This document shows positions 1-7,946 of a stretch of 45,946 nucleotides of DNA, in pieces. Each line of letters starts with the position of its first letter. Position 1 is the stretch's first letter. Position numbers and translations under genes: made by a program. Under the pieces are notes generated by a model. It saw only the letters and a program-made list of their open reading frames with translations. It did no database searches and was not told where the DNA came from. Origin of the DNA: Allosediminivita pacifica (GTDB lineage: Bacteria > Pseudomonadota > Alphaproteobacteria > Rhodobacterales > Rhodobacteraceae); NCBI RefSeq assembly GCF_003054175.1, contig NZ_QBKN01000034.1, positions 1-45,946 on the forward strand, given 5' to 3'.

Positions 1-95
1 CCCAAATTCGGTACCAGCGGCCTGCGCGGCCTCGTCACCGAGCTGACACCGGATCTTGTCGCGGACCACACCCGCGCCTTCCTGGCAGCCTGCCC
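1..95. repeat. Terminal redundancy, left copy
   Basis: These 95 bases are identical to 45852-45946 at the other end of the window. They lie inside the phosphomannomutase coding sequence, and joining the two copies restores one continuous reading frame. The simplest reading is that a circular molecule was written out linearly with a short overlap, so this is not a biological repeat. Confidence 0.95.
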
Positions 96-1389
96 CACGG
101 GCGGCGGGCTCTTCGTGGGGCGCGACCTGCGGGCCTCCTCGCCCGAGATCGCCGAAGTCGTGGTCGCCACGGCCCGGGCCGAGGGGCTGGACGTGACCGA
201 CTGCGGAGTTCTGCCGACGCCGGCGTTGGCGCTGGCGGCCATGCGCGAGGGACAGGCCGCCGTCATGGTCACCGGCAGCCACATCCCGGCCGATCGAAAC
301 GGGCTCAAGTTCTACCTGCCCACGGGCGAGATCGCCAAGTCCGACGAGGCGGCGATCCTCGACCACCTGGGTCGGCCCGCCGGCACGGGCGAGGGCGCGC
401 TGAAGGACGGCAGCGCGGCGGCTGCGCTCTACCGGGACCGCTACGTCTCGGCCTACGGTGGCAAGGCGCTTTCGGGCCTGCGCGTGGGCGTCTACCAGCA
501 CAGCTCGGTGGCCCGCGACGTGATGGTCGAGGTTGTCGAGGCGCTCGGCGGCACGGCGGTGCCGCTGGCGCTCTCCGAGACCTTCATCCCCGTCGATACC
601 GAGGCGCTCGACCCCGAGACCCGGGGCATGCTGGGCGGCTGGTGCGAGGAACACCGGCTCGACGCGGTGATCTCGACCGACGGCGACGCCGACCGGCCCA
701 TGGTGGCCGATGCCACCGGCCGCGTGGTGCCGGGCGACGTGCTTGGCGCGCTTACCGCGCGGGCGCTCGGGGCCAAACTGGTCTGCACGCCGGTCTCGTC
801 GAACACGCTGGTGCGCGAGATGCCGGATTTCGACGCGGTCACCCAGACCCGCATCGGATCGCCCTTCGTGATCGCGGCCATGGAAGAGGCGCTTGCCGCC
901 GACACCACCGCGCGCGTGGTGGGCTACGAGGCCAACGGGGGCTTCCTGCTGGGCTTCGAGGCGCGCGGGCCGGCCGGCCCGCTCGCGCCGCTGATGACCC
1001 GCGACTGCCTGCTGCCCATCATCGCGCCGCTGGCTGCCGCGAACGCGGCAGGCCAGAGCCTCGCGGATCTCGTGGGGGCGCTGCCGCCGCGCTACACCGC
1101 CGCCGACCGCATCCAGGAGGTGCCGACCGAGGCCTCGAAGGCCTTCATCGCGGAGCTGACCGGCGATCCCGGCGCCCGGGCCGCCTTCTTCGAGGGGACC
1201 GGCCCCGAGGCGGATACGGACCTGACCGACGGGCTGCGCGTGCGCTTCGAGAGCGGCGACATCGTCCACCTGCGCCCCTCGGGCAACGCGCCCGAGCTGC
1301 GCTGCTACGCCGAGGCGGCCAGTTTCGAGGCGGCCGAGGCGCTGGTGGAGCGCCACCTGGACAAGCTTGCCGCGCAGCTGCGCGGCTGA
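1..1389 (+). CDS. manB: Phosphomannomutase, 3' part (gene crosses the window junction)
   Basis: Interconverts mannose-6-phosphate and mannose-1-phosphate, feeding GDP-mannose synthesis with ManC (28977-30419). The frame is open from base 1. The first two codons (ATG GCC) are at 45846-45851 at the other end, giving a full protein of 464 residues, normal for the alpha-D-phosphohexomutase family. Visible motifs are KFGTSGLRG at the N-terminus, the catalytic serine loop TGSHIPADRNGLKFY, and the metal loop STDGDADRP. The C-terminal phosphate-binding loop is RPSGNAPELRCYAE. The internal ATG at 115 is not the start, because the conserved N-terminus lies upstream of it. The gene ends the kds/epimerase group and is followed by a 334-base gap before yjbH. 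Phosphoglucomutase activity is also possible, as in AlgC-type enzymes. Confidence 0.93.
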   Translation, partial: PKFGTSGLRGLVTELTPDLVADHTRAFLAACPTGGGLFVGRDLRASSPEIAEVVVATARAEGLDVTDCGVLPTPALALAAMREGQAAVMVTGSHIPADRNGLKFYLPTGEIAKSDEAAILDHLGRPAGTGEGALKDGSAAAALYRDRYVSAYGGKALSGLRVGVYQHSSVARDVMVEVVEALGGTAVPLALSETFIPVDTEALDPETRGMLGGWCEEHRLDAVISTDGDADRPMVADATGRVVPGDVLGALTARALGAKLVCTPVSSNTLVREMPDFDAVTQTRIGSPFVIAAMEEALAADTTARVVGYEANGGFLLGFEARGPAGPLAPLMTRDCLLPIIAPLAAANAAGQSLADLVGALPPRYTAADRIQEVPTEASKAFIAELTGDPGARAAFFEGTGPEADTDLTDGLRVRFESGDIVHLRPSGNAPELRCYAEAASFEAAEALVERHLDKLAAQLRG

Positions 1390-1723
1390 ACCCGGGGGCT
1401 TGGAGCTGGCATCCGGAGGAGCCGGTTCGGTCGAAGTGTGAACAATGTCTGAATCCGGCTTTCCAAGCTCTTGTTTTTACTGGCCTCGCGGGATGTCCCG
1501 GCCCGGGACATCTCCCTGCCTGGAGGGCTGTAAGTGCCGAAAATGTGGGTTTCGGGGCACGTCGATCCTGCCGAAATCGCCCGGGAGAGAGGACGGACGT
1601 TTATTATCTCGGGCCAAGGCGTCAAAAGAACAGGCACCGGGCTGGGCCATCAGGAATCACCCAGGTGCCGGAGTGAACACGAAACATAGCCGCTGGCATC
1701 CGCGCCGGGGAGCAAGGGGACAC
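1390..1723 (+). promoter_or_regulatory. Non-coding leader upstream of yjbH, with a palindrome
   Basis: There is no convincing gene here. The yjbH frame stays open upstream to 1445, but that stretch has no ribosome-binding site and does not look like protein. The region probably holds the promoter of the yjbH-yjbF-wza operon. The clearest element is an inverted repeat at 1492-1512, with 10-base arms GATGTCCCGG and CCGGGACATC around one central base. A second, looser pair (GGCACC/GGTGCC) lies near 1635-1675. I could not place a confident -35/-10 pair. Confidence 0.5.
1492..1512. promoter_or_regulatory. Perfect 10+1+10 inverted repeat, possible operator
   Basis: Two exact 10-base arms flank a single central base. 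So short a centre favours a dimeric regulator's binding site over an RNA hairpin. It lies 212 bases before the yjbH start, in the leader of the export operon. No matching site was found elsewhere in the window, so the regulator cannot be named. Confidence 0.4.
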
Positions 1724-3880
1724 ATGGAACGGAAGGGGATCCGGCAGGCTTTGCTGTGCAGCACGCTCGGCCTGGCCTGTGCATGGCCGCTTTCCGCCAT
1801 CCCGCAGGAGGCCCCCTGGCAACGCCCCACCCTGAACTTCCAGGGTGTGCCGGGCCTCGTGGACATGCCCGGCGCGCACCAGATGCCCGACGCCGAAGGC
1901 TCGATCACCGTCAACGCCTTCGGCTCGGATGTGCAGCGCAACATCTTTCATTTCCAGATCGGCCCCCGGCTTTCCGGGGTCTTCCGGTATGTCTACGGGG
2001 ATAACCTTCGCAACACCGGCGCCTATTACGACCGCAGCTTCGACATCCGCTACCAGCTGGTCGAGGAGAGCCTGACATGGCCGGCGCTGGCGGTGGGTCT
2101 GCAGGACTTCGGCGGCACCGGCATCTATGCCGGGGAATACATCGTGGCGGGCAAGACCTTTGGTCGACTGCGGGCCACCGCCGGGCTCGGCTGGGGCCGC
2201 TTCGGCAGCGAAGGCGGTTTCGAGAACCCCCTGGGTGTCTTCGGAGACCGTTTCAAGAATCGTCCCGAGACCGCGGTGAACGTCACCCAGACGGGCCAGT
2301 TCGATGCCGACCAATGGTTCCGCGGGGATGCCGCCTTCTTCGGGGGGCTGCAGTACGAGGTGAGCGACCGGCTGGTGGTGAGCGCGGAGTATTCCTCCGA
2401 CGCCTACGCACTGGAGGAGGCCAATACCAGCTTCAGCCGGCAGAGCCCGGTGAGCGTCGCGGCCAGCTATCGGTTCGACAATGGTCTCGATCTGACGGCG
2501 GCATGGCTCTACGGTGATGCTCTCGGGGTGCAGCTGAGCTACAGCTTCAACCCGAAGACGCCCCCGGGCCCGGCGAGTGGCCGCGAAGGGCAGGGCCCTG
2601 TCGTGGCCGCCAGCAGCGCGGTGGCGCTTGGCTGGGGCGGCATGATGGGCGGTGCCGCAAGAGACGCTGGCGCGGGGGAGAGCTTCGAGGCCCGCCTTCG
2701 CTCCCGCCTCGGAGCACAGGGACTGCGGCTGATCGCATTGAAACGCAGCGGTGACGTGCTGGAGGTTCACTATCGCAACGATCGTTATCTCGCCGAGGCG
2801 GAAGGAATCGGCCGCGCGGCGCGGGTGATCGCGGGGGAGCTTCCCGCCGGAGTGGAGCGGATGATCCTGGTCCCGCGTCAGGGCGAATTGTCCCCCAGTG
2901 CCGTTACGCTGGAGCGGGCGGACCTCGTGGCGCTGCAGGATGATCTTGATGGCAGCTGGAAGAGTTTTGCCCGTGCCGAGATTGATGACGGTCGGGCGCA
3001 CCCGCTATCGCTCCGCACCCCCGGCGCCTACCCCCGGTTCACCTATGGTGTCGATCTCTACGCCGGGCCTACCGTGTCGGACCCCGACAACTTCGTGGCC
3101 GAAAGCGGGCTGCGCTTCGACGCACTCTTGGCGCTGGCCCCGGGGCTGACGCTTGATACGGAGTTGCGCCAGCCGCTGCTTGTAAACAGGGTCGAGCCGT
3201 TGCCGAACCAGCCCGAAGGAGAAAGCGACTACCCTGTCGTGCGTACGGATGGGGCGCGTTACGATGACGACACGGATCTGGAACTGCGGCGCCTGACCGC
3301 CGACTACGTCTTTCGCCCGGGAGAGGATCTTTTCGGTCGTGTTTCCGTGGGCCAGTTCGAGCAGATGTATGGTGGAGCGTCCGCTGAACTTCTTTGGAAA
3401 CCGGCCGACAGCCGGCTGGGGCTCGGTGCGGAGATCACTTATGCTCGCAAGCGTCAGCCGGACGATCCCTTCGGGTTCGAGGATTTCGACACCACCACCG
3501 GCTTCGTGTCGGCCTACTACGAATTCAGCGAAGGCTACCTCGGCCAGATTGACGTCGGTCAGTACCTCGCGGGAGATACCGGGGCCACTGTGTCGTTTGA
3601 CCGTGAGTTCGACAACGGCTTCCGGATCGGAGCCTATGCCACGATCACGGATATGCCGACCGACGAGTTCGGCGAGGGCTCATTCGACAAGGGGATCCGC
3701 TTTTCGGTGCCGGCAAGCTGGCTGTTGGGGTATCCGTCGGGGCGGGAATTCGCGACCACATGGCGCCCGACCACCGGTGACGGCGGGGCTCGTGTGAAAC
3801 AGGCCAACCGGCTTTACGAGAGGGTGCGTTTGGGCCAGGCACGCGAGTTGCAGGAAGATTGGGGGAGCTTCTGGCGATGA
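1724..3880 (+). CDS. yjbH: YjbH-type outer-membrane exopolysaccharide protein
   Basis: A 718-residue protein resembling the YjbH/GfcD family, large beta-rich outer-membrane proteins encoded with exopolysaccharide secretion genes. The start at 1724 is chosen because GCAAGGGGACAC precedes the ATG and a signal peptide begins there (MERKGIRQALL, then a hydrophobic stretch to about residue 25). The mature protein opens with a region like LNFQGVPGLVDMPGAHQMPDAEG, typical of the family. It continues with many alternating aromatic and polar strands ending in a barrel-like C-terminal half. The stop overlaps the yjbF start (ATGA at 3877-3880). Partners YjbE and YjbG are not present. The family's exact role, secretion pore or assembly factor, is not settled. 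Confidence 0.85.
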   Translation: MERKGIRQALLCSTLGLACAWPLSAIPQEAPWQRPTLNFQGVPGLVDMPGAHQMPDAEGSITVNAFGSDVQRNIFHFQIGPRLSGVFRYVYGDNLRNTGAYYDRSFDIRYQLVEESLTWPALAVGLQDFGGTGIYAGEYIVAGKTFGRLRATAGLGWGRFGSEGGFENPLGVFGDRFKNRPETAVNVTQTGQFDADQWFRGDAAFFGGLQYEVSDRLVVSAEYSSDAYALEEANTSFSRQSPVSVAASYRFDNGLDLTAAWLYGDALGVQLSYSFNPKTPPGPASGREGQGPVVAASSAVALGWGGMMGGAARDAGAGESFEARLRSRLGAQGLRLIALKRSGDVLEVHYRNDRYLAEAEGIGRAARVIAGELPAGVERMILVPRQGELSPSAVTLERADLVALQDDLDGSWKSFARAEIDDGRAHPLSLRTPGAYPRFTYGVDLYAGPTVSDPDNFVAESGLRFDALLALAPGLTLDTELRQPLLVNRVEPLPNQPEGESDYPVVRTDGARYDDDTDLELRRLTADYVFRPGEDLFGRVSVGQFEQMYGGASAELLWKPADSRLGLGAEITYARKRQPDDPFGFEDFDTTTGFVSAYYEFSEGYLGQIDVGQYLAGDTGATVSFDREFDNGFRIGAYATITDMPTDEFGEGSFDKGIRFSVPASWLLGYPSGREFATTWRPTTGDGGARVKQANRLYERVRLGQARELQEDWGSFWR

Positions 3881-4512
3881 GGCGCATCCTCTCATGCTTG
3901 GGTCTTCTGGTCGCCTTGTCCGGGTGTGCGTCCACCGGCGAGCCGCAAAGGCTGGTCCGTGAAGCCACCGTGGGGCTCTTGCCCTTCCTCGAGCGTCACG
4001 ATGCACGTCATGAGACGCTGGTGCGCCGTGGAGCCCCTTCACGTCGTGCTACGCTTGTTGGCAGCGAAACGATGCTGGACCTTCGCCAAGTCGCGGTTAT
4101 GCCTGACGGACGATCGCTCTGGTTGGCTCCCGACGGCAGCGGGTTCACCTTCGACGAGGGCCTCTTGGTCGCTACGCGCGGGGTGGGGAACGACTTTATG
4201 TCCTCCGACCTCTCCCAACTACGCGCGCTGTTGCGCTCCGGGCGCGACGGCACCGCCGAGCGTTTTCACAGTCTCCTAAACGGAGAAGGGCGGATCGTGC
4301 TGAGGAGCTATGTCTGCTCTGTTACGATCAGTGGGCTGACTGCTCGGGAGGACTGCGCTGGCCTGACCGAGAATTTCATCAACATTTACCAAATTTCACC
4401 CGGTACGGGGAGGGTGCTGTCCTCCCGCCAGAAAGCCGGAAGAGGCGTTTGGCAATTTGGGCCGATCGCGGCCCAGGGTGCTGCGATGCCGAGAGTGAAG
4501 GAGACCCCATGA
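3877..4512 (+). CDS. yjbF: YjbF/GfcB-family lipoprotein
   Basis: A 211-residue lipoprotein. The ATG at 3877 overlaps the yjbH stop and starts a short type II signal sequence with the lipobox LSGC (predicted lipidated Cys17). An upstream in-frame TTG at 3859 would spoil the signal peptide and is rejected. Length and position between yjbH and the export protein fit YjbF/GfcB, a periplasm-facing lipoprotein of group 4 capsule and Yjb-type exopolysaccharide systems. Its stop overlaps the wza start, so the three genes are probably translationally coupled. The molecular function of the family is unknown. Base composition becomes noticeably less GC-rich through this gene. Confidence 0.8.
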   Translation: MRRILSCLGLLVALSGCASTGEPQRLVREATVGLLPFLERHDARHETLVRRGAPSRRATLVGSETMLDLRQVAVMPDGRSLWLAPDGSGFTFDEGLLVATRGVGNDFMSSDLSQLRALLRSGRDGTAERFHSLLNGEGRIVLRSYVCSVTISGLTAREDCAGLTENFINIYQISPGTGRVLSSRQKAGRGVWQFGPIAAQGAAMPRVKETP

Positions 4513-5882
4513 TGCGTGCACTCGTCATCTTGCTGAGCCTGGCGCTCGGCCTCGCCGGTTGCGGTGTAGTCTACAAATCTCCTTCGGTGGATCGCATGGC
4601 GGGCGCCGACGGTAAGTTGCGCGTGGTCGACATGACCCCGGAGACAGTTCTTGTAGCCAACCGCTCAGTTTATCAACCAAAGTCGCTTCCGCCGGTGTTC
4701 TTCAACACGGCGGGTTACGGTAGCGGCTTGAGGGGGGCGGGACCGACGCCTGAACCAGCGTTTGACCGTCGGCCGCAGGAGGATTTTCTGGAGACGCGCT
4801 TGCCTCCCGAGGTCAATCCCGGCCCCTATCGGATTGGGACGGGAGATGTACTGCTGCTCGCTACTCCACAGACAGGATCGACCGTAGAACAACTGTCAGG
4901 CCTGCTGGCCGCTACGAACGCACGACAAGGCTACACTGTGCAAGATGATGGTGCGATCGCTATCCCCAATGTGGGGCGAGTGCAGATTGCCGGTTTGACA
5001 CTGGAAGAAGCCGAAGCTGCGTTGTTTCAACGGCTCGTCGAAAACCAGATTGATCCAACCTTTAGCTTGGAGATTGCGGAATTCAATTCGAAGAAGGTCT
5101 CTATCGGCGGGGCCGTTTCTCAGCCAACCGTGGCGCCGATCTCTCTGACGGCTCTCTACCTTGACGAAGCCTTGGCGGCTGCAGGTGGAATTACCGTTGA
5201 GGATCAGGATTATGCTACCGTCCGGATTTATAGAGATGGTACGCTTTATCAGATCCCGCTCACTCAACTTTACGCTCGGGACGGATTGAGGCGGATCCAA
5301 TTGATTGATGGCGACAGTGTTTTTGTCGATACCTCTTACGAATTGGACTTGGCTCAAGCCTACTTCGAAGAGCAGATCCGATTGGCTCAATTCGAACAAA
5401 GTGCTCGGAACATTGCGATCAGCACATTGAATACCGAGATTGGCATTCGGCGCGACAATCAACAGGATGAGCGTAACAACTATTTGGAACGCTTGGATCT
5501 TGATTCTGTTGTCCGGGACTATGTCTATCTAACTGGCGAAGTTGAAAGCCAGAGGCGCTATGAACTGCCCTTTGGACGCACGGCGGCTCTTGCCGAGGCT
5601 CTATATGGCAACGGAGGGGTTCCCCTTAGAACAGGCGACGCCAGCCAGATCTATGTGTTGCGCGGGTCCTCAGACCCACGAGAATTTGGTGCAACCACGG
5701 CATGGCGTTTGAACACTACCAATGCTGGTAATATCCTTCTCGCGACTCGCTTCGAGCTTCGTCCCAACGATGTTATCTTCGTGGCCGAACAGCCTGTCAC
5801 TAAGTGGAACCGTGTAATCCAGCAGATTACCCCTTCGCTGGTCACCACAGCTGCGAATACTGCAGCGCGTGCCTCCAACTAA
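4509..5882 (+). CDS. wza: Wza-like outer-membrane polysaccharide export lipoprotein
   Basis: A 457-residue outer-membrane export protein of the Wza (OPX) family, which forms the outer-membrane exit channel for capsule or exopolysaccharide. The ATG at 4509 gives a lipoprotein signal with lipobox LAGC (Cys18). The polysaccharide export domain contains the hallmark YRIGTGDVL near residue 110. SLBB-type beta-grasp segments follow (SIGGAVSQPTVAPISLTALYLDEAL and a second near YVYLTGEVESQRRY). The C-terminus has the typical PNDVIFVAEQPVTKWNR segment that leads to the membrane helix. It should work with Wzc (22406-24580). The gene is markedly poorer in GC than the rml or kds genes, which suggests acquisition with ugd and the following glycosyltransferase. 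Confidence 0.92.
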   Translation: MMRALVILLSLALGLAGCGVVYKSPSVDRMAGADGKLRVVDMTPETVLVANRSVYQPKSLPPVFFNTAGYGSGLRGAGPTPEPAFDRRPQEDFLETRLPPEVNPGPYRIGTGDVLLLATPQTGSTVEQLSGLLAATNARQGYTVQDDGAIAIPNVGRVQIAGLTLEEAEAALFQRLVENQIDPTFSLEIAEFNSKKVSIGGAVSQPTVAPISLTALYLDEALAAAGGITVEDQDYATVRIYRDGTLYQIPLTQLYARDGLRRIQLIDGDSVFVDTSYELDLAQAYFEEQIRLAQFEQSARNIAISTLNTEIGIRRDNQQDERNNYLERLDLDSVVRDYVYLTGEVESQRRYELPFGRTAALAEALYGNGGVPLRTGDASQIYVLRGSSDPREFGATTAWRLNTTNAGNILLATRFELRPNDVIFVAEQPVTKWNRVIQQITPSLVTTAANTAARASN

Positions 5883-5995
5883 ACTTTGCGGTAGTCGCGA
5901 CTTCGGCGCGGCTGCCGAGATTGTCCAAGAGCGTTGACGTGCCCCTCGGGGTGGGCAAACACATGTATGCTCTTGCAGCATGAAAGGCGAAGACC

Positions 5996-7318
5996 ATGAA
6001 AATCGCGATGATTGGCACCGGTTACGTGGGGCTTGTCTCCGGTGTATGCTTTTCCGACTTCGGGCACGAAGTGGTCTGCGTTGATCGCGATCCGGGAAAG
6101 ATCGAGATGCTCGAGAGGGGCGAGGTCCCGATTTTCGAGCCTGGTCTGGATCAGCTTATGGCTCGAAACGTGGAAGCTGGCAGGCTTCGGTTCACTCAGG
6201 ATCTGGCGGCGGCGATCGAAGGTGCACAGGCGGTCTTCATTGCCGTGGGAACACCAACCCGTCGCGGAGATGGGCATGCTGACCTGACCTATGTGATGGC
6301 TGCAGCGGAAGAGATCGCCCGTGCAGCACGTGACTATGTGGTAATTGTGACGAAATCGACTGTTCCTGTCGGGACAAACCGACAGGTCGCGCAGGTGGTG
6401 GCCGCCGCAAATCCTGAGCTGGACTTCGATGTTGCCTCAAATCCCGAGTTTCTGCGGGAAGGCGCCGCGATTGATGACTTCATGAAACCGGATCGAGTTG
6501 TTGTCGGGGTGCAAACTGAGCGCGCGGGAGAGGTCATGGCGGAGATTTATCGCCCTCTCTACCTACGTGAATTCCCGATCGTGACCACTGATCTGGAGTC
6601 CGCGGAAATGATCAAGTATGCGGCGAACGCTTTCTTGGCGACCAAGATCACGTTCATCAATGAGATCGCGGCACTCTGTGAAAAGGTCGGCTCTGATGTA
6701 AAGCAGGTTGCTAGAGGTATGGGCCTCGACGGGCGCATCGGAAAGACATTCCTGCATGCCGGACCTGGCTACGGTGGATCTTGCTTTCCCAAGGATACGC
6801 GAGCGTTGGCTCGGATAGGGCAGGAACATGCGTGCCCGATGTCCATCACCGAGACAGTAATCAAGGTGAACGAGGAAACGAAACGACGCATGACGGACAA
6901 GTTGCTTGAGCTTTGCGGCGGCAGCTTCAACGGTAAGACAATTGCGGTGCTTGGGGTGACCTTTAAGCCCAATACGGATGACATGCGCGAAGCCCCCGCA
7001 CTTACGCTACTCCCGGCAATGGTCGGTGGGGGGGGGCAAGTTCGCGTCACTGATCCTCAAGGCCGCCGCGAAGGCGAAGCCCTTCTACCAGGGGTGACAT
7101 GGTGGGAAGATGCTTATGCTGCCGCAACGGGGGCGGACTTGCTCGTCGTCCTTACCGAGTGGAACGAGTTCCGTGCTCTCGATTTGGGCCGATTGGCAAA
7201 GCTGATGCGTACGCGCCGTATGGCAGATCTTCGTAATATCTATACAGCCGAGGCAGCGCGCGAAGCTGGTTTTTCCGCTTATGATAGTATCGGGCGTGTC
7301 GGGTTCTCTGACCTTTGA
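5996..7318 (+). CDS. ugd: UDP-glucose 6-dehydrogenase
   Basis: Oxidises UDP-glucose to UDP-glucuronate with two NAD+. The 440-residue length is standard. The N-terminal Rossmann motif GTGYVGL is at residues 8-14, followed by the family signature IAVGTPTRRGDGHADLTYV. The catalytic cysteine is C263 in GPGYGGSCFPKDT. The C-terminal UDP-binding domain has the typical VLGVTFKPNTDDMREAP. It supplies UDP-GlcA directly and, through the epimerase at 44719-45729, UDP-GalA. The 113-base gap before it and the 500-base gap after it suggest a separate transcription unit. GC content is lower than in most of the plasmid. Confidence 0.95.
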   Translation: MKIAMIGTGYVGLVSGVCFSDFGHEVVCVDRDPGKIEMLERGEVPIFEPGLDQLMARNVEAGRLRFTQDLAAAIEGAQAVFIAVGTPTRRGDGHADLTYVMAAAEEIARAARDYVVIVTKSTVPVGTNRQVAQVVAAANPELDFDVASNPEFLREGAAIDDFMKPDRVVVGVQTERAGEVMAEIYRPLYLREFPIVTTDLESAEMIKYAANAFLATKITFINEIAALCEKVGSDVKQVARGMGLDGRIGKTFLHAGPGYGGSCFPKDTRALARIGQEHACPMSITETVIKVNEETKRRMTDKLLELCGGSFNGKTIAVLGVTFKPNTDDMREAPALTLLPAMVGGGGQVRVTDPQGRREGEALLPGVTWWEDAYAAATGADLLVVLTEWNEFRALDLGRLAKLMRTRRMADLRNIYTAEAAREAGFSAYDSIGRVGFSDL

Positions 7319-7817
7319 GATCGTCTAGTCGTAAAGGTCCGTTCAGAGGTACTGGCGTTGCGTACTTCGGAACAGGAGGTCAGGGTGGCTACGCTTTGGC
7401 CGATAATAATTGTTATGTATAAATAAACCTATAAGTTAATCGGTATGGCCCGTTCTCCCTAGGCGTGCAACCATTAGCGTCGAAACCACTGGCGCTTTCT
7501 TGCGCAATTTCGCACCCATGCTGCGCCGCAGCATTTCGGTTCTTCTGGAGGTGGAGGCGAGATCTAAATCTGTAAGCATCTGTTTTAAAATAAATATTTA
7601 GGTCTCTCCCCTTGTGGGTCTTGGCCCGCATCGTTGAAGAATGCTGCCGAAGCCTCTTGTCTTTCTGCGCATGCATATCGACAGGCTAACCTTAACAGAG
7701 TATTACCTCGGCAGATCCGGAGCGTGGGCCGTTAGCGTCTGACATGAGCGCTTCATCTTCTCTGACCGTCTTCTTCGAAGGCGAGCAAATTTCAGTTGGG
7801 TGGTATGGGGAGACGCA
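7319..7817. other. About 500-base gap with no recognised gene
   Basis: This stretch has a relatively low GC content with AT-rich patches near 7404-7440 and 7580-7600. A palindrome lies at 7518-7534. Two very short ORFs with no visible ribosome-binding site sit at its end: 7641-7742 (33 codons) and 7744-7821 (25 codons). They run in different frames directly into the ORF at 7818. They may be chance or the debris of a decayed gene. An 87-codon frame on the minus strand (7413-7676) looks non-protein-like. The region probably also holds the promoter of the 7946 operon. Confidence 0.4.
7518..7534. promoter_or_regulatory. Perfect 8+1+8 palindrome, possible operator
   Basis: ATGCTGCG and CGCAGCAT flank a single C. 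It sits in the gap between ugd and the wcaI-gmd operon, about 430 bases before the glycosyltransferase start. The one-base centre argues against a transcript hairpin and for protein binding. Confidence 0.35.
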
Positions 7818-7946
7818 ATGAACGGTTTGGATACGGCCTTGGAGACCGAACTGGTCCTCGTCCGGTTGACGGTAACCTGCGCCGGGAACTTTGAGATATT
7901 TGCCTCTTGCGCATCCGATGTGCTTGGAGCTTTCGAAGAACTCTGA
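7818..7946 (+). CDS. Small ORF (42 residues) coupled to the glycosyltransferase
   Basis: A 42-codon frame with GGGGAG placed six bases before its ATG. Its TGA shares one base with the ATG of the next gene (TGATG at 7944-7948), an arrangement that usually means translational coupling. The peptide begins MNGLDTALETELVLVRLTV and ends ASDVLGAFEEL. It has no signal peptide, no membrane helix and no family I recognise. It could be a leader ORF that sets translation of the glycosyltransferase, or the tail of a decayed gene, since its frame stays open for some distance upstream. Confidence 0.3.
   Translation: MNGLDTALETELVLVRLTVTCAGNFEIFASCASDVLGAFEEL

Noticed and set aside
1-95. Phage-like terminal redundancy or a transposon end repeat
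   Set aside because: The repeat lies inside a housekeeping-type coding frame and joining the copies restores the gene, so it is an overlap of a circular sequence.
642-1676. A 344-codon frame overlapping manB on the same strand
   Set aside because: Arg/Gly/Ala-rich shadow of the GC-rich phosphomannomutase gene with no family features. Many similar antisense frames (for example 1622-3001, 8689-9486, 11023-12231, 40908-42749) were rejected for the same reason.
1445-1723. Longer N-terminus for the YjbH-type protein
   Set aside because: The frame is open, but there is no ribosome-binding site and it would place about 93 non-hydrophobic residues before an evident signal peptide. ATG 1724 has both signals.
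7413-7676. 87-codon minus-strand frame in the ugd downstream gap
   Set aside because: No ribosome-binding site, no recognisable fold and unusual composition; most likely chance in a non-coding gap.
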